Positions 19,901 to 27,415 are shown, counted from the stretch's first letter. The stretch: DNA of 64,000 nt from Inonotus obliquus (GCA_032164295.1 JAJHTX010000008.1:434001-498000); one strand, 5' to 3'. The notes: generated from the sequence alone by a model not told the origin. Translations and numbers: made by a program.

Positions 19901-22268
19901 CTACGTGGTTGTCCAGTGCTTCCTGTTCGACTGGTGTGAGCTTGATAATAGGTCGTGGTTTCGGTAACGGTTCCTTCTCATTGAGGTGTATGACCATGTC
20001 ATACTTCGTATGTCTTGGTAGTCGTCTTGCCCTGTCTGGATCGAATACGTCTGCATAGTCTGCTATCTGCCTTGGTAGCAGTTTGCGCCAATCTCGTTTC
20101 TGCGTGTCTAGCAATCCCTCTGCTGCTGCTTTCTGCTGCGAGTATTGCTGCGCTACTGAGCTAACCTTGTTCAATGGTTGCTTCTCTTGGCGATGCTGTC
20201 GATTCGTATTTGGTGACCAATTTCGTTTGATCTCAAACATTTCTGCGAGATCCTCCTTCTGCAGTAAGGGTTTTGATTTACCTCGAGCCTTGGTGGCGAG
20301 ATACGCTATTCGTTGCTGAATAGGTGATGGTTCGTTGGTTACCATACGTTCGATATGCATTTCTTCTTGAGGTTGGGTTCCTCCTGGTTCTTGCAGTTCG
20401 TCCATAACTTCGTCTTGATCCGTGTGCTCCCACCTTGTTCTTTTTGGTGCGGGGCTTCGTGTTCGTGTACTTCCTGTACTATCGATAGACTGTCTTCGCC
20501 GATGTCCTAATATCGGTTTGTCTTCGAATCGTTCCTTTCGTGGCATAATCCATGTGCCTTTCGGATCGAAGTTTCCTACGGCTTCTTCTCCTTCTCGAAG
20601 ATAACCTTTCCAGTACTTGAATGTAGGGTCTTCCTTGACTACTCGTGGTTTCGTTGTCTTCCGTTCGACTGACGGTGACTCTTGTCTTCGCTTTCCTAGC
20701 GATGTCGTACTTGGTTGCAAGGGCTTATTGCGACTGCCTTGACTCTGTACTCGTGTATCAGGTCTTTCTGCCTGTTCATTCTCGAATCTTGATATAGGCG
20801 ATCTTGATTCGTCTTCGGGCCTTATTGGTACTGCCCAGTCTTGTCGAGTCTTATTGCCACTGCTCTGACTAGACTGCAAAGTCTTATTGGCGCTGCTTTG
20901 TCTTGGTGCGTTCGACTGTCGTTCACCTTCTGGCGTCCGTGCTCTCTTCCTTGGAGCATTGCTGAATTGACTTCCTGATCGTGGTCTAATTCTCGGTGGT
21001 GAAACGTTCCTTGTTTCGTTTCTCGTCGATCGGCTTTCGCTTCTGTTTCTGCCTTCTCTAGGGTGGTCGTCCCTTTGCCTTTCCTTCGTGTTGAGGTCTG
21101 GCCTAATCCATATTCCACTATCGTTGTCGCTATCGCTGTCGGTTTCTGAGTTGTCAGATGAGCCGGATCCAGGGCTCTTCGTAGCTTTAGCTTTCGTCTT
21201 CCTGCCATAGGCTGTCTTGCGCGTAACAGGTGATTTATTATCCAACGGCAACGTCTTATTGGTACTGCGTTGACTGTTCAAGGACTTATTGCCAATGCCT
21301 TGTTGTTTCGGTCGTTGATCGTCTCGACTCTTCAAGGTCTTATTGCGACTGCCTTGTGCCTGCTTGGTCTTATTGCTACTGCCATGCTGCGATCGTTGAT
21401 CTACTTGTGGAACCTTCCGTTTCTCTGTCTTGTATAGAGCTTTCGATGTCTTCGTGCCTTCGTCTTGGGTAATGGCTCTTTCATTCCCGTACCAGGATGG
21501 TCGCTCCTGACTAGTCGCCTCTCCTATTCGATTGGGCCTAGCTTTCCTTCGTTGTTCGCGATTACAACTGTTCTCTCGATCGTCTACCGATTTGCGCTTG
21601 TCGGTTACCAGATTTCCCTTTGGTCCGTTGACGCTTGGGTCGTTTCGTGTAGCCTTATTGCCATTGCTACTCTGGTTTGATCGTAAGGTCTTATTGACTC
21701 TGCCTTTCGTAGCCTTATTGCCATTGCTACCCTGCCGTTCGGTCTTATTGGTGCTGCCTGAACGCGGTGAGGGCTTATTTGTCCTGCCTCTACGATTACG
21801 GTTTGTACTTTTCCGTTTTCGTTTTCGTTTCTTGCTTGTCGACTCTGCTCGAACGATACTGAGCTCGAATGGTATCGTTTGTCCATTTCCTTCCATGACT
21901 TGTTCTTTCCAATCGATGATCGGGTTGGCCTTGCCCAAATAATCGATGCCTAGTATGATCTGATCCGTTCCCGTATGTGCGACTGCCAGGGTTTGACCGA
22001 TGGGCTTGATTCCGTCAAATATAAGTGCGTCCACTTCGTACTTGATTGCTCCTTTTCGGTTTGCTGTTCCATCTGCATTTCGCAACGGTCTAGGTTGTGA
22101 TAGCGTTCGTCTTGGTAAGTCGTGTTTCCGTACTAACTCCGGATGAATAGTACTGCATGTTGCTCCTGAGTCGATAAGTGCTTTGACTGCTAAGGTTTGC
22201 GTTCCCACAAGAATCCTGATAGGCAATCTTGGGTGTAATGCATATGTCGGTAATCCTTTACTGTACAT
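16932..22268 (-). CDS. pol: Pol polyprotein (protease, RT, RNase H, integrase, chromodomain), copy A
   Basis: 1778 codons from the first in-frame ATG; the frame is open back to 22343, overlapping gag, and would be entered by a -1 shift at 22325-22331. Order: aspartic protease (DSG at 33-35); a spacer of about 600 residues full of NKT-type repeats; reverse transcriptase from about residue 770, with YLDD near 925; RNase H (ETDAS near 1071); integrase with HHCC finger near 1293 and catalytic Asp-Asp-Glu near 1364, 1424 and 1459; chromodomain at about 1655-1710 (VQYLVRWKGYAETTWEPLEN); Ser/Glu-rich tail. The domain order and chromodomain place it in the Ty3 chromoviruses, whose chromodomain guides integration to marked chromatin. 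All catalytic residues are present. The long protease-RT spacer is unusual. Confidence 0.95.
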   Translation of the reverse strand: MYSKGLPTYALHPRLPIRILVGTQTLAVKALIDSGATCSTIHPELVRKHDLPRRTLSQPRPLRNADGTANRKGAIKYEVDALIFDGIKPIGQTLAVAHTGTDQIILGIDYLGKANPIIDWKEQVMEGNGQTIPFELSIVRAESTSKKRKRKRKSTNRNRRGRTNKPSPRSGSTNKTERQGSNGNKATKGRVNKTLRSNQSSNGNKATRNDPSVNGPKGNLVTDKRKSVDDRENSCNREQRRKARPNRIGEATSQERPSWYGNERAITQDEGTKTSKALYKTEKRKVPQVDQRSQHGSSNKTKQAQGSRNKTLKSRDDQRPKQQGIGNKSLNSQRSTNKTLPLDNKSPVTRKTAYGRKTKAKATKSPGSGSSDNSETDSDSDNDSGIWIRPDLNTKERQRDDHPREGRNRSESRSTRNETRNVSPPRIRPRSGSQFSNAPRKRARTPEGERQSNAPRQSSANKTLQSSQSSGNKTRQDWAVPIRPEDESRSPISRFENEQAERPDTRVQSQGSRNKPLQPSTTSLGKRRQESPSVERKTTKPRVVKEDPTFKYWKGYLREGEEAVGNFDPKGTWIMPRKERFEDKPILGHRRRQSIDSTGSTRTRSPAPKRTRWEHTDQDEVMDELQEPGGTQPQEEMHIERMVTNEPSPIQQRIAYLATKARGKSKPLLQKEDLAEMFEIKRNWSPNTNRQHRQEKQPLNKVSSVAQQYSQQKAAAEGLLDTQKRDWRKLLPRQIADYADVFDPDRARRLPRHTKYDMVIHLNEKEPLPKPRPIIKLTPVEQEALDNHVDELMKKGWITKVEPHEPCPVASPIFFVGKKDGGARVVTDYRAINQITIPDPYPIPIMNGLPDKLAGNNYFFTLDMRSGYHNLRIKEGDEWKAAFRVGNAIYKPLVMMFGMKNSPAIFQRFMNDNFEQWLRSQEILIYLDDIIGKAKTEEEHWKLLRAVLKKCRELDIYLKIEKCHFLQKKLDYLGFIVGDKGVQMDPYKLKAIAEWPTPTTKREIRKFQGFCNFYRRFVKNYAERIHPINELTKKDRKFVWTTECQQAFEDIKQAFQTEITLGYPNHDKPFILETDASKFAIGALLQQEDDKGELRPLATMSKQLSGAQLNWPVHEKEMFAIVHSLNEWRHLLEGTKHPFIIRTDHKNLQWFMTGQNLSEKLKRWMLKLSQFNFKMIHWPGKENKADALSRRTDYEIGKDTEKITMLPADRIQQQTLKRTEVAGLYELKTTSVRITDPILRTIRKDYATKEAQTEWNVIRNTKDRSHTYTDGTRYVDGKLWIPPNANLRSLLMRRHHDHTTAGHPGVAKTTELLERRYYWPNLRSDVRNYVTTCDACQRSKPLRQNREPPIQPISPPERPWEAISCDLVTDLPVSTEGYDTILVVVDRLTKMGRFIPTTGVPNAKRIAQMFIQNIFKHYGTPKVVLSDRGSNFTAQFLKEFCRLLEIDWKTSTAYHPQTDGQTERLNQTMEQYLRCYVSYRQTDWAHYLDLAEFAYNNRQHSATRQSPFYTLYGWNPTTDFASHDESNVPEAQDYREELQQAQRQAYASIKQANEAMKLYADLHRGKLPDYRPGDEVMLDMKNLARLEPTKKLAMKWAGPYKVDKAVGKVSFRLKLPETMAIHPVFHASLLKPYKRKEFPGRKQLTEPPPVEVEGAAEYEVEAVQDTRLRRSKVQYLVRWKGYAETTWEPLENLKHTYKLVEDFHKKYPQAQKPRNLTQWLSARRRNRKQTSHEDTEESSDESEGSTSDSEGNTDTESTVSEDSQRSMHSRGRTTRSSR
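20730..21790 (-). repeat. NKT-repeat spacer within Pol, copy A
   Basis: On the + strand the phrase gtcttattg or a close variant recurs more than a dozen times, encoding short repeats of the form S/G-x-NK-T/A/S/P separated by 8-30 residues. They fill the segment between protease and reverse transcriptase. The repeat is conserved in copy B (about 54780-55850) with small changes, such as NKS/NKP and NKA/NKT swaps. The low-complexity, basic, Asn-rich sequence suggests a flexible or condensate-forming linker; no enzyme domain is seen in it. Confidence 0.7.
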
Positions 22269-22318
22269 TTCTTCGCAATCCTTATTACCCTCTCGCTTCG
22301 CAGTCTTGAGCGGAGGTG

Positions 22319-23434
22319 CTAGTCTTTTCCCTGACCTTGTGCCTTAGCCTTTCCTTTGTTAGGCTTCTGGTCGCGTGGTTTGGGATTGACGTTTCGCCTG
22401 TTCGTATGATCGTCGTCTTCTTCTTCCTCGGATTCGGCTTCTTGAATTCTCGCGTGCATGGTTCTTCTATTCTTCTTGTGATGCTTCGACGATCTTCCAC
22501 GTGCTCCTTTAGACGTGTTTGGTCGACGATGTTGGCGGTGATTACCTAGTGCTCCTTTAGACGTAGGTGATCTTCTTGGTTCGGGGCATTTGCTTGCATA
22601 GTGACCCTGTCTTCCGCAATTGTAACATCCTGATGATCCCTTCTTCGGCAAGCCTCGGATTGCATCGATGTCCATTGCATTCGGATCCCTTTCTAGTCTT
22701 GTAGGCTGCTCGTACCTCGGTTGTCCATGAAATGAATACCGTGGTTGATATGTTCCTTGCGTGAGCTGAGCCTTTGTCTTGTTCATGACTGCATATTGCT
22801 CCGTTATTGCCATCCATTCTTCGTATCCGAATTTCGTGAATGCTTCCATGTCGTGTGCGAGTACGCGATTGATAAGCCATTGATCCAATCCTTTGATGTA
22901 GCAGTGCTTGATCGTATTCTCGTCCACTGTGCTTGCAATCTTTGTTCGTAGTTGCCTGAATGCGTGATTGTAACTCTCGATAGGTTTGCTGGCCTGTTTG
23001 ATATTGAATATCTTGTTCAGGGCCTCGAGTTCTTGTGGAACGGTTTTGCCTGCTTTGGTACGAATGAATTGAATCATATCCCTGAGTGATGCGAACATAG
23101 CGGTAGGAGGTTTCGCAACTGCTCCTGCTGCATCTACGACGGTAGGTAAGCTCTTGAGTGCTCCGGTGGTAGCGTCGAATGATACGGTGAGTTGCTTTTC
23201 GAGGAACCAATTGAATGCATCTCCCTCGATAGCTAGGAATAGCGCGTTCGCAATTTCCTTCTCGTCCTTAATTCCGTTTGACACTAATTTCGCCACACTT
23301 CTGTCTACCCATTGATCGATACTTTCGTCTCGTGCGCCTAGAAACTTTGGTAGTTTGATCGACAATCTTGCCATTCGACTAGTAAGCTCATTGATCCGAG
23401 CTTGTAGTTGATCTGGTGTTGGAGGTGTTGCCAT
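22319..23434 (-). CDS. gag: Gag-like capsid/nucleocapsid protein, copy A
   Basis: 371 aa. The central part resembles a Ty3-type retrotransposon Gag capsid domain, with a ...FNWFLE... core and a helical region up to about residue 220. A CCHC zinc knuckle, CYNCGRQGHYASKC, sits near residues 269-282, followed by a basic, then acidic, tail. Such proteins assemble particles and package element RNA. The ATG overlaps the end of the 293-aa ORF by 47 nt in another frame. The stop codon lies 3 nt after a G GGA AAA slippery heptamer leading into the pol frame. Copies A and B differ at three residues. Confidence 0.9.
   Translation of the reverse strand: MATPPTPDQLQARINELTSRMARLSIKLPKFLGARDESIDQWVDRSVAKLVSNGIKDEKEIANALFLAIEGDAFNWFLEKQLTVSFDATTGALKSLPTVVDAAGAVAKPPTAMFASLRDMIQFIRTKAGKTVPQELEALNKIFNIKQASKPIESYNHAFRQLRTKIASTVDENTIKHCYIKGLDQWLINRVLAHDMEAFTKFGYEEWMAITEQYAVMNKTKAQLTQGTYQPRYSFHGQPRYEQPTRLERDPNAMDIDAIRGLPKKGSSGCYNCGRQGHYASKCPEPRRSPTSKGALGNHRQHRRPNTSKGARGRSSKHHKKNRRTMHARIQEAESEEEEDDDHTNRRNVNPKPRDQKPNKGKAKAQGQGKD
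22325..22331 (-). promoter_or_regulatory. -1 ribosomal frameshift heptamer GGGAAAA between gag and pol, copy A
   Basis: On the sense strand the gag frame ends CAG GGA AAA GAC TAG. G GGA AAA has exactly the X XXY YYZ form in register with the gag codons. A -1 slip there yields AGA CTA GCA..., which is open in the pol frame and runs into the Pol ATG 20 codons later without a stop. The site is identical in copy B (56377-56383). Whether a downstream stimulatory RNA structure exists was not assessed. Confidence 0.8.
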
Positions 23435-24269
23435 TGTCGGTAAATGCTACTACGCGAGGTGGTCTGATCGGTAATAGAGTTGTCTCGAATGTTTCAACGA
23501 TTGGTACGCTTGTCTGTACGCCGCTTGATACTGTCGCGGGTTCTTCTTCCAATGTCAGGTTACGAATTCTTGTCAAGACTTCCTCGATCTGTTCACGTGG
23601 AATGAAGGTGAACTGTTCGATGTGCGTTTCGCCTGAGTCTATTGATTCGTTACTTTCCAATGACCTTTGGATTTCGTTGCGTGTTTCTCGAATGCGTTGA
23701 GTTGTTTCGATGTGTTCTCTCTGGATGTTTCCGATTAACTCTGTGAGTTGTTGGTACTGGTCGTCGAGCTTCTTGTTCTGCTCTTCTAGCTGATTTGTTC
23801 TATCAACGAGTCCGTTGATTAACGTTCTTTCGACGAAGAATCGTTGTCTTGTCGATTGCTCGAATTCTTCGAGATCCTTGGCTAGTCCAGATACTGTAAC
23901 TCCTTCTCCTGTAGCGGTTCGCTCTTCCTGAAGATTAGACCTCTGTAAGTTTGCTGGCGTGCTTCCTGCGATAACGTTGTCTTGGAGTCCTTCGACGGCT
24001 GCTATAATTCTTCTCGTTAAGAATTTGATTTCGTCGATTTCGATTTGACGTTGTTCCTCGTGGATCTCCAATAACTCTTGTCTGTTGTGTTGTGCGATCA
24101 CTTGTCTTTCGAGTGTCGCGATCCTTGCTAGGGTTTCGTATTCCCTTGTCAACTCTCGTGCTTGTCTTGCGTTTCGATTGTTGCCTCGACGTTCTGGCTG
24201 TTCTTGTGTGTCGTTGCGTGGACCTCTTGGTAGGTTGCTTCGACCGTTACTACGTCGTTGATGTTGCAT
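23388..24269 (-). CDS. 293-aa coiled-coil ORF upstream of gag, copy A
   Basis: First large ORF of the element. The N-terminus is Arg/Asn/Gln-rich (basic), followed by long Glu/Gln/Leu/Ile-rich helical stretches (about residues 35-95 and 125-215) that should form coiled coils, and a Thr/Val/Pro-rich tail. No zinc knuckle or capsid signature is seen. It overlaps gag by 47 nt in a different frame, so gag needs reinitiation, leaky scanning or another transcript. I count about 20 base differences from copy B but only three residue changes, which argues for a functional protein. It could be a structural partner of Gag; this is inference from position. Confidence 0.65.
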   Translation of the reverse strand: MQHQRRSNGRSNLPRGPRNDTQEQPERRGNNRNARQARELTREYETLARIATLERQVIAQHNRQELLEIHEEQRQIEIDEIKFLTRRIIAAVEGLQDNVIAGSTPANLQRSNLQEERTATGEGVTVSGLAKDLEEFEQSTRQRFFVERTLINGLVDRTNQLEEQNKKLDDQYQQLTELIGNIQREHIETTQRIRETRNEIQRSLESNESIDSGETHIEQFTFIPREQIEEVLTRIRNLTLEEEPATVSSGVQTSVPIVETFETTLLPIRPPRVVAFTDNGNTSNTRSTTSSDQ

Positions 24270-24495
24270 ATATCGATAAGCGAATTGGCTTCTTTAGTTG
24301 ACTTCGTATCCTTCCTGGATAATGTTCTTCGTAGTCGTCAGATTCTTTTCTCCTCCTGTAAGCCCAGGTTTCCTTCTGAATCAATCTTCAACTAGCTACG
24401 AGTCAGTCGACTTCCGATGAAGGTGACTCTAGTAGACTTGTACTCGATTCGATGTGTGATGGGACACTTGATCGTATATCGTATCGGTGATAGTT

Positions 24496-24699
24496 TCACT
24501 GTAGCTCGACTACGTATGTAGGAACTGCAGGTAATGGTTCTTCGACGAGTGGCTGGCAATTACAACTGCTCGAGTCGAAGTTGGGTGAATACAACTGATA
24601 CTCTTCCTGACTAACGTTTGCTACGCAAGCCCAGTAAAGAATAACAGTGGCTAATTTGATAATGATGTGAGTAATTTGTAGAACGGTAGTGACGTGCAC
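24496..24699 (-). CDS. 67-aa hydrophobic leader ORF, copy A
   Basis: A short ORF in the untranslated leader between the 5' LTR and the 293-aa ORF. Residues about 8-29 are hydrophobic (QITHIIIKLATVILYWACVA) and could be a signal anchor; the remainder is polar with a few Cys. It is identical, base for base as far as compared, to 58548-58751 in copy B. It may be a small membrane peptide or simply an upstream ORF that modulates translation. It is short enough that chance cannot be excluded. Confidence 0.35.
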   Translation of the reverse strand: MHVTTVLQITHIIIKLATVILYWACVANVSQEEYQLYSPNFDSSSCNCQPLVEEPLPAVPTYVVELQ

Positions 24700-24810
24700 C
24701 TTTCACTAGCGTTAGACGCTGTTGGTTATTACACTCCCAATTGCGAGTGGATCTTCTTTCTTCGTATGTTAGAAAGCGATAACACTGATCTACTGAGATT
24801 CCCGAAGGAG

Positions 24811-24825
24811 ATCTTTCTTTCGATC
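24811..24825 (-). promoter_or_regulatory. Self-complementary primer-binding site, copy A
   Basis: Three bases inside the 5' LTR the sense strand reads GATCGAAAGAAAGAT. A tRNA-primed element would begin TGG here; none is present. The 15 bases are a perfect complement of the sense LTR sequence ATCTTTCTTTCGATC (25214-25200), which is the predicted 5' end of the RNA. This is the arrangement used by Tf1-type self-priming retrotransposons, where the folded RNA 5' end is cleaved and primes reverse transcription. Confidence 0.85.
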
Positions 24826-25199
24826 GAATGTTAGAAAACGCTCGCCCTAATGGGACTATACAGTAACCACAATAGGACGGTCCGCAGTGTTACGGGTTCG
24901 GCGATGCTTTTCTAAGAGTTTCCGGAGCCTACTCGGTTTTCACAAGCAGGGCAGATTCCCAAGTATACTAAGCGTTGCCTCGGACGCTCTCGTTTATCTG
25001 ATCAAGTCGGGCCTTAACCTCGTTGACAGGCTAGTAGGACAAGTACCCGGCTGAGGCTCCGGTAGGTTGCCGTTCGCAAGCTTCTCTAGTCGGTGGGCGA
25101 CTAATCAATCGTTCCACGCCGTAGAGTAAGAGAGGTTAAGCAGATTAGGTGGTCTTCAGATTAGAAGCTAGATGCCTAAGAGGACTCGATGTACAAGAG

Positions 25200-25214
25200 G
25201 ATCGAAAGAAAGAT
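25200..25214 (-). promoter_or_regulatory. Predicted RNA 5' end / self-primer sequence, copy A
   Basis: Sense strand ATCTTTCTTTCGATC, starting 34 nt below the start of the TATA box, where transcription initiation is expected. It pairs with all 15 bases of the primer-binding site at 24825-24811. The same pair exists in copy B (59355-59341 with 58877-58863). Confidence 0.8.
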
Positions 25215-25240
25215 GGGGAGCTACGGTCTAAGTCTACAAC

Positions 25241-25248
25241 TATTTATA
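25241..25248 (-). promoter_or_regulatory. TATA box of the Ty3 copy A promoter
   Basis: The sense strand reads GGTATAAATAG in the LTR, with TATAAATA at 25248-25241. Its position 34 nt upstream of the self-primer sequence, and its conservation in all four LTRs, support it as the core promoter. Confidence 0.75.
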
Positions 25249-25578
25249 CCTTTTCCTCATGTTGTGGACGGACCACTTCCTACGCTCCGTAGTTCCTACT
25301 CTCGATCTGATTCGTTGTTCTAGCTTCCAAACTCGTCTGGTAATTCCATTGTTCTGCTGCGGATTGACTCATCGACTGCGCCCTGTGCAAGGCGATGACT
25401 CGGCGTTGACTCATCTTGACTTGAACTGAATTGAAACCTATGCTCGGGGTCGGCCTTGTGCTACGCCCTGTGCATAGAGTGAGTCAGTGAGTGAGTCATT
25501 GAATGCGTGTTCGTATGCCATTGGTTTTGCATGGCTGCGCCGTAGTTAAAGTTTGCTCGTCTGCAGTTGCTCGTGCAT

Positions 25579-26355
25579 TTAAGGAATTCCGTCGGGGTTC
25601 CATTGTATAGCATCTGGGGCTATGAAGGCTGTGATTGGCTTGTCGCCTCGGGACTCTTGTTCGGGGCCGTCAAGTGTGATTCGACATCGGATATCATCGT
25701 GGGGAAACCAAGGTGGTTTAACGTATGTGCCTATGGCGATGAGTAGCCGTACACTTCGTCGAGTATCGTTCGAAGGTATTCTCCAGCCTAGGTATAGGTC
25801 TCCTTGTAGTCGAATAGCTTTGCAGTATGCCCATAGTTCCCTGAGTGTGTTTGCAACCCATGCCGCTGTTATCGGTGAGCGGCGGTTTGTAACATAGTCT
25901 GCACTGATCTCCACGAATGTGCTTGGGCACTCGAGTGCTAATATGTCGTGGATTCCTACTATTGTCCAGTGCGTCTTTGGTTGCATGCCTATTGCCGTAT
26001 CCATTGCTATTGTTGACCTCGTGCGATTTCGAACGACCTCCGGGGGATTGTGATATTCTCGATAAGCTGTTGCTCGTTCGCTGGACACATGATATGTCAA
26101 CATGCCCGTTGCCTCCCGTAGTATTATCTTGTGTAGGTCTTCGATGATCTGTCGCACTCTTCTGCATTTATAGCAAGCCGTTGGAGGTTGCTGTACTTGC
26201 TGCATCGTTTGCGAAGGTTTAGTGTGATCGTCGGGATTAGCGTTGCTAGCCGATGCTTCTTGATCGTCGGCTTCGGATTGTATTAGATTCGCGTGTTCTC
26301 CGCTTCTCGCTGTCGATCCTGATCGTCTCCGGCCAGTGAAATTAACCGGTCCCAT
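25579..26355 (-). CDS. LTR-encoded 258-aa ORF (copy A, 5' LTR)
   Basis: Identical translation to the ORF at 13240-14016. In this LTR it lies upstream of the predicted transcription start, so it would need its own promoter in the flanking or proximal U3 sequence to be expressed. Confidence 0.5.
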   Translation of the reverse strand: MGPVNFTGRRRSGSTARSGEHANLIQSEADDQEASASNANPDDHTKPSQTMQQVQQPPTACYKCRRVRQIIEDLHKIILREATGMLTYHVSSERATAYREYHNPPEVVRNRTRSTIAMDTAIGMQPKTHWTIVGIHDILALECPSTFVEISADYVTNRRSPITAAWVANTLRELWAYCKAIRLQGDLYLGWRIPSNDTRRSVRLLIAIGTYVKPPWFPHDDIRCRITLDGPEQESRGDKPITAFIAPDAIQWNPDGIP

Positions 26356-26413
26356 CCGGGGTAGTTTCGATCGGCGTTCCTAATCGAATCAAAATTTCAG
26401 CACAATCCTTTCA

Positions 26414-27123
26414 GCAACTGATAGAATTCCATCGTGTTGCCATGCAAAGAGACAACTTAAGAAGACGGGCGATATGTTCAACCAGCGAGACAATGTCACA
26501 ACATTGCCATTGTGACGCTCTTCGAAAACAAGGCGACCGGGACGCGAATAATTATCATATCCATTGGGACGCTCGGCACCGTGACGTCAAGCTTGTACAT
26601 GCCGCTCTGCTGATTGAAGAGGTGGATAAGACTGCAGCGTGTTTCGCACGTCATTCTAAAGCTAGCAAGGAGGACACGCCTTCGAGACCGCCGCATGCCT
26701 ATAGTGATGGTACGAAGATCCCCTTGATCGTTTGTGGTGACTTCAATTCCGTGCCAGAGAGCGGTGTGTACAAATTCCTATTTCATCGCGGATAAATGAA
26801 AAATATGTGTCTGAAGGTCTGCGCCATCGGCTCAGGTTGCGCAGCGCGTATGCGGGTGTTGGCTGCTATTTGCAAATTATACGCTAAGCTTCCAGGGTGT
26901 TATCGACTACATCTGGTACACGGCGAATAACTCGACTGTCTTGTTGCTTCTTGGCAAGGTGGATAAGGAATACCTGCCAAAGGCTGTTGGGTTCCCGGAT
27001 GCTCATTTCTCGTCCGAGTAAGTGGTGTCCGCCTTTCAGCCAGAGAGCTGTAGGATAATCTTTGCTTGTTTGCAGCCACGTGTACATACTGGGCGAATTC
27101 AGAGTTGTATTACTTAAAATGAA
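26414..27123 (+). pseudogene. CCR4 deadenylase pseudogene, right part
   Basis: Downstream of the retrotransposon the CCR4 catalytic domain resumes with LIEFHRVAMQRDNL. It then passes through several frame changes: DMFNQRDNV, IVTLFENKATGTR and HIHWDARHRDVKLVHAALLIEEV are each in a different frame. Next come LIVCGDFNSVPESGVYKFL (the conserved GDFNS catalytic loop), a stop, a stretch reading VIDYIWYTANN...LGKVDKEYLPKAVGFPDAHFSSE, a GT...AG intron near 27020-27075, and the C-terminal HVYILGEFRV. The frameshifts and stop show it was dead independently of the insertion or has decayed since. A functional CCR4 must exist elsewhere. Confidence 0.85.
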
Positions 27124-27264
27124 ATACATTATTGTTCTCATACTTACATCGAGATTGCATGGAATTGAAAACATGAAAGTGATATTATATCTTATATCAA
27201 CTTACAGTATCTTACAAGTCATCATATTTATTCAGAAACTCATAGGCCTGCTCATCTCTTGCAG

Positions 27265-27415
27265 GATTTCGAGGTTGCTCACATACTCTTTCATAGACTT
27301 GCAAGTGGGGATCAGTCTTACCGATCCACACATATCATTCTCTGTTTGACGACTCTGATAATGGCTTACAACACCTTTTGATGCCCTGTACGAATTTGAG
27401 GTTGCTCACATACTC
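27265..27415 (-). repeat. Short direct repeat in gene-poor stretch
   Basis: GAGGTTGCTCACATACTC occurs at 27271-27288 and 27398-27415, with similar bases before each. On the minus strand both read EYVSNL followed by related residues, so this may be a duplicated exon of an unidentified decayed gene. The rest of 27124-28800 shows no recognisable protein. Confidence 0.4.

Larger units (their letters stand above)
12490..26413 (-). mobile_element. Complete 13.9 kb Ty3/gypsy chromovirus, copy A
   Basis: The element runs on the minus strand from a 5' LTR (24829-26413) to a 3' LTR (12490-14074), each 1585 bp, beginning TG and ending CA. Its 5-bp target duplication is GCAAC at 12485-12489 and 26414-26418, inside a CCR4 pseudogene. 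The two LTRs looked identical in every block compared, so the insertion is very recent. In transcript order it encodes a 67-aa ORF, a 293-aa ORF, Gag, Pol with chromodomain, a 338-aa ORF, a 254-aa ORF, and a 258-aa ORF inside U3. All are intact. Most Ty3 elements are 5-8 kb with one or two ORFs, so the size and gene content are exceptional. Confidence 0.97.
24829..26413 (-). repeat. 5' LTR (promoter LTR) of Ty3 copy A
   Basis: 1585 bp, matching the 3' LTR at 12490-14074 with no difference seen. It abuts the target duplication GCAAC (26414-26418). It carries the 258-aa U3 ORF, a TATA box (25248-25241 on the sense strand) and the 15-nt self-primer sequence (25214-25200). Confidence 0.95.

Noticed and set aside
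16932..22268. Direct duplication of one genomic segment as the origin of the two Ty3 copies
   Set aside because: Flanks differ, target duplications differ (GCAAC against GGATT), and LTR lengths differ between copies but agree within each.
24800..24828. tRNA-type primer-binding site next to the copy A 5' LTR
   Set aside because: The sense strand after the LTR lacks TGG; the perfect internal complement supports self-priming instead.
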